From an uncultured Bacilli bacterium (lineage in GTDB: Bacteria > Bacillota_I > Bacilli_A > RF39 > UBA660), in the NCBI GenBank assembly GCA_947585885.1, contig CANPXI010000028.1, forward strand, positions 1-9,975: a stretch of 9,975 nt of DNA. The letters are read 5' to 3'. Under the pieces are notes generated by a model, which made no database searches, was not told the DNA's origin, and was given only the letters and a program-made list of their open reading frames with translations. Every line of letters starts with the position of its first letter. The first letter of the stretch is position 1. Positions 6,562 through 9,975 of this stretch are shown in pieces. A program made the position numbers and the translations under genes.

Positions 6562-7465
6562 TATTTTCACCTACAACTTTCAAAAAGTAGTTTTCTAATG
6601 ATTCGTTTTTTTCTTTTATATCTTTAACTAAGCAATTCTTTTTAGCGAGATCTAATATAATTTTAGAAATATTAATTTTTCCATATAAGTAAACTAGACT
6701 ATTATTTAAAACTTCGTAGTCAATATTTTTTTCTTCAAAATATTTAACAGCTTCTTTTATATTATTTACTTCTATCTCAACTTTTTTTCTTAAGTATTGG
6801 TTTAGTTCTTGAGCGCTAATCTCTTTTATAAGTTTTCCTTTATCTAAAAAAACATAGTGAGATGCTACTTTTGATAGTTCATCTAGGTAGTGGCTAGATA
6901 AAAGTATAGTTATCCCTTTTTCTTTGTTTAACTTTAATATTAATTCTCTTATGTCAATAATACCTTCTGGGTCTAGGCCATTAATTGGTTCATCTAAAAT
7001 TAATAAGTCAGGGTTTGTTGCAAGAGAAAGAGCAATACCTAGTCTTTGTTTCATACCTAGTGAAAAGTTAATAACTTTTTTATTTTTAAATTCTTTTAAA
7101 TTTACTAGTTCTAATAATTCATCTATTCCATCTAAACTAGGCATACCTATTATTTTATATTGATGAATTAAGTTTTCTTTTGCAGTCATATTAAGTATTA
7201 GTGATGGAGTTTCAACTATTGCATTTATTTTTTCTCGTTCTTCATAAATTTTCTTATCTTTAAAAGATATTCCATAAATAGAGTAACTTCCATTTGTTGG
7301 TTCTTGAAGACCACATATAATTCTTATAAGTGTTGTTTTTCCTGCTCCATTTTTTCCAATAAGACCATAGATTGAACTTGGTTCAATATGCAAATTAACA
7401 TTATCTAATACTTTAAAATTTTTGTATTTTTTTGTTAGATTATTTGTTTTTATTAAATATTCCAT
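6554..7465 (-). CDS. ABC transporter ATP-binding protein, BcrA/LanF type
   Basis: A 303-residue ATPase that should drive the permease encoded next. Walker A is GKNGAGKT (37-44), the signature is SLGMKQ (135-140), Walker B is LLILDEP (154-160) with catalytic Glu159, the D-loop is GLD (163-165) and the switch histidine is His192. The Q-loop position is Glu85 (INAIVETPSL), the E-loop substitution described for lantibiotic immunity LanF ATPases and shared with BcrA-like proteins. This argues for export or expulsion of a membrane-active peptide such as a lantibiotic or bacitracin. A C-terminal accessory region (about 225-303) is typical of the family. The ATG has a strong AAAGGAG (7474-7480) 8 nt upstream. 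It heads the operon downstream of the regulator-box array. Confidence 0.94.
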   Translation of the reverse strand: MEYLIKTNNLTKKYKNFKVLDNVNLHIEPSSIYGLIGKNGAGKTTLIRIICGLQEPTNGSYSIYGISFKDKKIYEEREKINAIVETPSLILNMTAKENLIHQYKIIGMPSLDGIDELLELVNLKEFKNKKVINFSLGMKQRLGIALSLATNPDLLILDEPINGLDPEGIIDIRELILKLNKEKGITILLSSHYLDELSKVASHYVFLDKGKLIKEISAQELNQYLRKKVEIEVNNIKEAVKYFEEKNIDYEVLNNSLVYLYGKINISKIILDLAKKNCLVKDIKEKNESLENYFLKVVGENND

Positions 7466-7490
7466 AATACATTCTCCTTTTAAATAAAAT

Positions 7491-7545
7491 TTTATATTAA
7501 AAAGGTTAAGAGAATGGTTAAGAAAAAGTTAAGATTTAGTTAAGA
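7491..7545 (-). promoter_or_regulatory. Four phased direct repeats and promoter controlling the ABC operon (OmpR-type regulator box)
   Basis: Between the regulator stop and the ATPase start, the minus strand carries four exact copies of TCTTAAC at 7545-7539, 7534-7528, 7523-7517 and 7511-7505, spaced 11, 11 and 12 bp, one helical turn each. This is the arrangement of binding sites for OmpR/PhoB-type regulators that bind as head-to-tail dimers. The last repeat ends 8 bp before a -10 TATAAA (7496-7491); the -35 position falls inside the repeats and has no consensus, as expected for an activated promoter. Transcription would start near 7484, just ahead of AAAGGAG. The regulator encoded immediately upstream is the obvious candidate to bind it. 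Confidence 0.72.
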
Positions 7546-7547
7546 TT

Positions 7548-8207
7548 TTATTCGTCATATATTTTATAACCAATTCCCCAGATAGATTTGATGTATGATT
7601 CTTTTGAATACTTATGTATTTTCTTTTTTAGATTACTTATATGCACTTTTAAAGAGTTTTCATCACAGTCTAATGTGTCATTTTTAATTAATTCTAATAA
7701 TTTACTTTTTGGAATTATTTGTTTAGAGTTAATTATTAGTTGTTTTAAAATAGCATATTCAGTTTTAGTTAGTTTTACTTTATTATTATTAATTAGTAAT
7801 GTTGTGTTATCGTTTAATAATTTTAGTTCTTTAAAAGTTAAACTATTATTTTTATTTTGGTTATTTCTTAAGTGGACTTTTATTCTAGCAAGTAATTCGT
7901 CATTATTAAAAGGTTTTGTTATGTAGTCAGTTGCTCCATTTAATAAATTATTTACTTTATCGTTAATACCTATTTTAGCGCTTATTACAATAATAGGGAT
8001 GTTTGAAACTTTTTTTATTATTTCTTCACCATTAAGACCGGGTAGCATTAAGTCTAGTAATATAAGGTCTATTGTTTCTTTTTCTATTAATAATAAAGCT
8101 TCTGTTCCAGAAAAAGCATCTAGTACTTTATAGTTTTCTTTTGTTAAAAGTTCTTTTATTAAATTATGAATACTTATATCGTCTTCTACAATTAGAATTT
8201 TTTTCAA
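7548..8207 (-). CDS. OmpR/PhoB-family response regulator
   Basis: A 219-residue DNA-binding regulator paired with the kinase at 4898-5788. The receiver domain (1 to about 113) has the acidic pocket Asp9-Asp10, phosphoacceptor Asp52 (LDLMLPG), Ser76 and Lys98 (TKPF). The winged-helix effector domain (about 122-219) ends with WGIGYKI. I place the start at TTG 8207, giving the canonical MKKILIVEDD; GGTGG (8213-8217) is 5 nt upstream, and the predicted transcript starts near 8224. A GTG at 8219 would add four residues but would leave almost no leader and no binding site. It probably activates the transporter operon through the repeats that begin 3 nt after its stop codon. No hairpin separates it from that operon, so read-through is also possible. 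Confidence 0.95.
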   Translation of the reverse strand: MKKILIVEDDISIHNLIKELLTKENYKVLDAFSGTEALLLIEKETIDLILLDLMLPGLNGEEIIKKVSNIPIIVISAKIGINDKVNNLLNGATDYITKPFNNDELLARIKVHLRNNQNKNNSLTFKELKLLNDNTTLLINNNKVKLTKTEYAILKQLIINSKQIIPKSKLLELIKNDTLDCDENSLKVHISNLKKKIHKYSKESYIKSIWGIGYKIYDE

Positions 8208-8230
8208 ATAAACCACCACACTTTAGTAAT

Positions 8231-8239
8231 ATTATACCA
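8231..8239 (-). promoter_or_regulatory. Extended -10 promoter of the response regulator
   Basis: The minus strand reads TGGTATAAT, a perfect TATAAT (8231-8236) with TGn extension (8237-8239). The -35 position (TATTTG) is poor. Transcription starting near 8224 would give about 17 nt of leader before the TTG start, and this is the main reason for rejecting the GTG at 8219. The promoter lies 3 bp beyond the short T-tract of the preceding gene's terminator. Confidence 0.6.
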
Positions 8240-8242
8240 AAG

Positions 8243-8268
8243 AAAAAAGAAACCAAATATGATTTCTT
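8243..8268 (-). terminator. Terminator of the XRE/DUF4825 gene
   Basis: On the minus strand AAGAAATC (8268-8261) pairs with GGTTTCTT (8254-8247), 8 bp including one G-T pair, around a 6-nt loop, followed by TTTT (8246-8243) and further pyrimidines. It starts one base after the stop codon at 8270-8272, so the XRE gene and the regulator are probably separate transcription units. Confidence 0.65.
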
Positions 8269-8269
8269 A

Positions 8270-9412
8270 TTAATTAATAAATATTTCTTTAAATGTATTT
8301 TCTACAAAAGTGTTATCATTTATTTTATTTTCTAAATATTTATTAAAGTTATTTTTGCTGTTAACTATATCATTAAAATTAGGATATAACTTTTCTATTT
8401 TCTCTTTAGTTACTGTGTATGAGTTACCACTAAAATTGAATGTTATTTCTTTTACATTTTCTATTAAAGAAAATATTGATACCGAGTTATAGAGTAGTGA
8501 TTTTTCTAAATAATAGTTTTCATTTATGTACCAATCTGTAATATAGTAGTTTATTGTTAATTTTAGATATCTTAAGTCTATTTCAAAATTATATCCATAT
8601 TCGGAAAGTGGTAGATTATCTATTAAATGACTATCATTAGAGTTATTTCCTATGTATTTACTTTTAAAATGTATTAGGTTATCTATTCCAGATTTATCTC
8701 TATTAAATGGCGATAATGGGACTGTTTTATCAGTATATTCTTTTTTTGTATCAATTATATAATATTCATTTTTTGTATTCCAATTTATTCTATATACATT
8801 ATAAAGTGGGGTTTTATAAATAATCATATTTTCACCAGTTGTTATTAGATATGAGAATCTTGGTGCTTGTTTATTTAAGGCAACATTAGAATAGTCTAGT
8901 AGAAACATAAGAGTTAGACCTATTATAAAGAAACCTATTCCTAGAAATATTTTTTTAAGAAAAGTATTATTTCTTTTTATGTTAATAAACCCGAATGTAG
9001 ATATTATTAAACCTAATAAGGAATGGATAGAACCCCAGCTACTTTCTGTTGGATAAATAGTAAAGGCAATAAAAATTAAACCTAAACCAAAAATCATAAT
9101 CATTATATATATTAGTTTATTTTTTTCTGATACTTTTTTATTTGAATAATCTATTGTATCTATAATATTTTTTTCTAATGTTTTTTGATAGTTTTCTTTA
9201 TCAACTCTTTCTCCACTAAGTAAGTCATTAACAGTAATTTTTAAAATTTCACATAAAGGTAACATAATTGAAGCATCAGGTAGTCCTTTACCACACTCCC
9301 ATTTAGATACTGCTTTAGATGTTATTCCTAAAATTTCTGCAAGTTCTTCTTGTGTTAATTTTTGTTTTTTTCTTTCACTTGCTATAAATTTACCAATTCG
9401 TTCTTGATTCAT
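8270..9412 (-). CDS. XRE-family DNA-binding membrane protein with DUF4825 region
   Basis: A 380-residue putative membrane-bound regulator. Residues about 4-60 form a helix-turn-helix of the Cro/CI type (TQEELAEILGITSKAVSKWE, with KGLPD following). Three hydrophobic segments (about 99-120, 127-143, 155-172) follow, then an outside or peripheral domain. Residues about 245-350 resemble DUF4825, from YIGNNSNDSHLIDNLPLSEY through FSLIENVKEITFNFSG, a domain often found in Firmicutes envelope-linked proteins. Such a layout suggests a one-component system that reads an envelope state and acts on DNA. I chose ATG 9412 because AAAGGAG (9421-9427) lies 8 nt upstream; an in-frame TTG at 9430 lies before that site. 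Its targets are unknown; its own promoter region carries suitable dyads. Confidence 0.85.
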   Translation of the reverse strand: MNQERIGKFIASERKKQKLTQEELAEILGITSKAVSKWECGKGLPDASIMLPLCEILKITVNDLLSGERVDKENYQKTLEKNIIDTIDYSNKKVSEKNKLIYIMIMIFGLGLIFIAFTIYPTESSWGSIHSLLGLIISTFGFINIKRNNTFLKKIFLGIGFFIIGLTLMFLLDYSNVALNKQAPRFSYLITTGENMIIYKTPLYNVYRINWNTKNEYYIIDTKKEYTDKTVPLSPFNRDKSGIDNLIHFKSKYIGNNSNDSHLIDNLPLSEYGYNFEIDLRYLKLTINYYITDWYINENYYLEKSLLYNSVSIFSLIENVKEITFNFSGNSYTVTKEKIEKLYPNFNDIVNSKNNFNKYLENKINDNTFVENTFKEIFIN

Positions 9413-9434
9413 AATTTTTTCTCCTTTCAAAAAA

Positions 9435-9495
9435 ACTATATATTATTAACACATTTTTTAACACCTACAGTTAGTAGAGTTTTTTATTTATTATA
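9435..9495 (-). promoter_or_regulatory. Promoter and possible operator region of the XRE/DUF4825 gene
   Basis: Two -10 candidates are seen on the minus strand: a perfect TATAAT at 9495-9490, right after the T-tract of the preceding terminator (leader about 71 nt), and TATAGT at 9440-9435 (leader about 16 nt, like the other genes here). Neither has a clear -35. Between them lie a small dyad CTAC-AGTTA-GTAG (9465-9477) and two direct repeats TTAACAC (9446-9452 and 9458-9464, 12 bp apart, plus-strand reading), plausible sites for the XRE protein itself. Inference only. Confidence 0.4.
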
Positions 9496-9554
9496 ACTAA
9501 AAAGAACAAACTTAGTATAGAGGTTTGTTCAAGTAATTTTTTAAAACTGTAGGT
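9463..9554. repeat. 10-bp perfect inverted repeat flanking a 72-bp segment
   Basis: ACCTACAGTT (9463-9472) is repeated in inverted form as AACTGTAGGT (9545-9554). The enclosed 72 bp contains the terminator hairpin 9504-9530. The repeat could be a bipartite operator, the closing stem of a larger RNA structure, or the ends of a small non-autonomous element of 92 bp. No flanking target duplication is obvious. Confidence 0.5.
9499..9530 (-). terminator. Terminator downstream of the 65-aa ORF
   Basis: GAACAAACTT (9504-9513) and AGGTTTGTTC (9521-9530) form a 10-bp stem with one G-T pair around AGTATAG. Read on the minus strand it is followed directly by TTTTT (9503-9499). It should end transcripts coming from the 65-aa ORF and transposase remnant to the right. 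Confidence 0.75.
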
Positions 9555-9578
9555 TTGTCAAACCTTTATGACAAACTT
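9551..9578. repeat. Imperfect dyad related to the neighbouring terminator hairpin
   Basis: AGGTTTGTCA (9551-9560) and TGACAAACTT (9569-9578) pair over 10 bp (one G-T) around AACCTTTA; a competing hairpin AGGTTT-GTC-AAACCT (9551-9565) overlaps it. The arms repeat those of the hairpin at 9504-9530. It lies 4 bp beyond the stop codon of the 65-aa ORF and lacks a T-tract, so it is not a standard terminator. It may be a transposase-binding end or an RNA structure. Confidence 0.5.
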
Positions 9579-9582
9579 TACT

Positions 9583-9780
9583 TTATTTTATAAATGAAAT
9601 GAATTCTTTAACGATCACTTCATATGCCCCCTGTGCTATTTCTTTTGGATTTAATTCGAGTTCTTCTACCATTGCTAATATATATTTTGTATAACTAAAT
9701 CTCTTTGGATATTCTTCTATCCCTTTTTCCATTTCTTCTCTTAGAAACTCGAATATATAATCCATTACTTCTTTCTTCAT
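9583..9780 (-). CDS. Hypothetical 65-residue protein overlapping a transposase remnant
   Basis: I do not recognise this protein. It is 65 residues, charged, and looks mostly helical (for instance YIFEFLREEMEKGIEEYPKR and KEIAQGAYEVIVKEFISFIK), with no membrane segment, signal peptide or cysteine. Its ATG overlaps the stop of the transposase remnant by 4 nt (ATGA), and GGTGA (9787-9791) is 6 nt upstream, so it was probably translated in coupling with the transposase. A terminator follows at 9499-9530. Base composition is slightly less AT-rich than the neighbouring genes, in line with mobile DNA. It could be an accessory protein of the insertion sequence or a host gene caught next to it. The good ribosome-binding site and coupled start argue that it is, or was, expressed. 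Confidence 0.6.
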   Translation of the reverse strand: MKKEVMDYIFEFLREEMEKGIEEYPKRFSYTKYILAMVEELELNPKEIAQGAYEVIVKEFISFIK

Positions 9781-9938
9781 TTCTCTTCACCAGCTTTTTC
9801 TTTATATTCGTTATAGAATTCTTCTGGCGACTTCCATCCTAGTGGTTTCATAGGAAATTTATTATATTCTTTATTATATACTTTTATCTGTTTTCTTGCA
9901 TTGTTAATGTCAATATAAAAATGTACAAAAATGGGAAT
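9777..9938 (-). pseudogene. C-terminal remnant of a DDE (rve-type) transposase
   Basis: An open frame of 53 codons plus TGA, read on the minus strand. The N-terminal catalytic part is missing: the frame has no start codon and meets a TAA (9939-9941) within the tandem repeats. The residues encoded at about 9780-9915 (IDINNARKQIKVYNKEYN, then PMKPLGWKSPEEFYNEYK) follow the tail pattern of rve/IS3-IS481-like transposases, in which a YN-rich helix precedes LGWKSP. The native sequence appears to begin near 9920 and may be cut by the repeats at 9921-9975, which look like another element's end. The exact IS family cannot be told from this tail. The stop overlaps the 65-aa ORF start. Confidence 0.62.
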
Positions 9939-9975
9939 TTAAGTATGTACAAAAATGGGAATTAATTATGTACAG
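9921..9975. repeat. Tandem repeats resembling an insertion sequence end, running off the window
   Basis: The 19-bp unit ATGTACAAAAATGGGAATT occurs exactly at 9921-9939 and 9945-9963, and a third copy starts at 9968 (ATGTACA) before the window ends, with a period of 24 then 23 bp. Ends that start with TGTACA and hold several repeats of their own terminal sequence are known for IS21-like and some other insertion sequences, where the transposase binds them. The repeats interrupt the transposase remnant's frame, which suggests a second element inserted here. The other end lies outside the window. Confidence 0.55.

Noticed and set aside
6570..6570. GTG start for the permease giving 254 residues
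   Set aside because: The GTG lies inside the AGGTGA binding site that properly serves ATG 6561.
7484..7495. Perfect palindrome ATAAAATTTTAT before the ABC operon
   Set aside because: It is all A and T, overlaps the -10, and is likely to occur by chance in this composition.
9921..9975. CRISPR-like array
   Set aside because: Units are 23-24 bp with only 4-5 bp between the repeats, so there is no room for spacers; an insertion sequence end explains them better.
203..9975. Recoding of TGA as tryptophan, as in Mycoplasma-like bacteria
   Set aside because: Tryptophans in the conserved proteins are TGG, and TGA ends the YafQ toxin and the transposase remnant at the expected lengths.

Overview
The window is very AT-rich, uses AGA and TTA codons heavily, and reads TGG as Trp with TAA, TAG and TGA all acting as stops. 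Together with an LTA-synthase-family enzyme, an XRE/DUF4825 membrane regulator and a rubredoxin-fused flavoprotein, this points to an anaerobic low-GC Bacillota (Firmicutes), probably a gut-type lineage of Bacilli/Erysipelotrichia or Clostridia. This is inferred from content; no rRNA or tRNA is present.

Layout. (1) 147-826, plus strand: a DinJ/RelB-YafQ type II toxin-antitoxin operon with its own promoter, an overlapping dyad operator and a terminator. (2) 865-2652, minus strand, read right to left: a tightly packed three-gene unit of a membrane-anchored DNA/RNA non-specific nuclease, a flavin reductase-rubredoxin fusion (high-molecular-weight rubredoxin type), and a small membrane zinc-ribbon protein. 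(3) 2706-8207, minus strand: an OmpR-type response regulator, then four helically phased direct repeats, then a BcrA/LanF-type ABC ATPase, an ABC-2 permease and a histidine kinase with almost no sensor domain, followed by an LTA-synthase-family phosphoglycerol transferase with its own promoter. (4) 8270-9412, minus strand: an XRE-type DNA-binding protein with a membrane and DUF4825 C-terminal region. (5) 9421-9975: a dyad-rich intergenic stretch, a 65-aa unknown ORF overlapping a 5'-truncated DDE transposase remnant, and tandem repeats resembling the end of another insertion sequence that continues past the right edge.

How the genes work together. Region 3 looks like a self-contained cell-envelope defence module. 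The kinase and regulator sense a membrane-active peptide or envelope stress, the regulator binds the four TCTTAAC repeats to switch on the transporter and kinase, and the transporter removes the agent. The adjacent LTA-synthase-family gene and the membrane XRE regulator fit the same envelope theme, but their inclusion in the regulon is inference. No bacteriocin structural or modification gene is visible, so this would be resistance or immunity without production.

Transcription architecture. Several minus-strand units use the same compact junction: a terminator hairpin ending at or near the upstream stop codon, with a TATAAT -10 within or just beyond its T-tract. Predicted 5' leaders are mostly only about 11-21 nt.

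I see no system here that is clearly undescribed. The best candidates for a second look are the regulator box array, the unusual nuclease-flavorubredoxin operon, the dyad cluster at 9463-9578 and the broken mobile element at the right edge.
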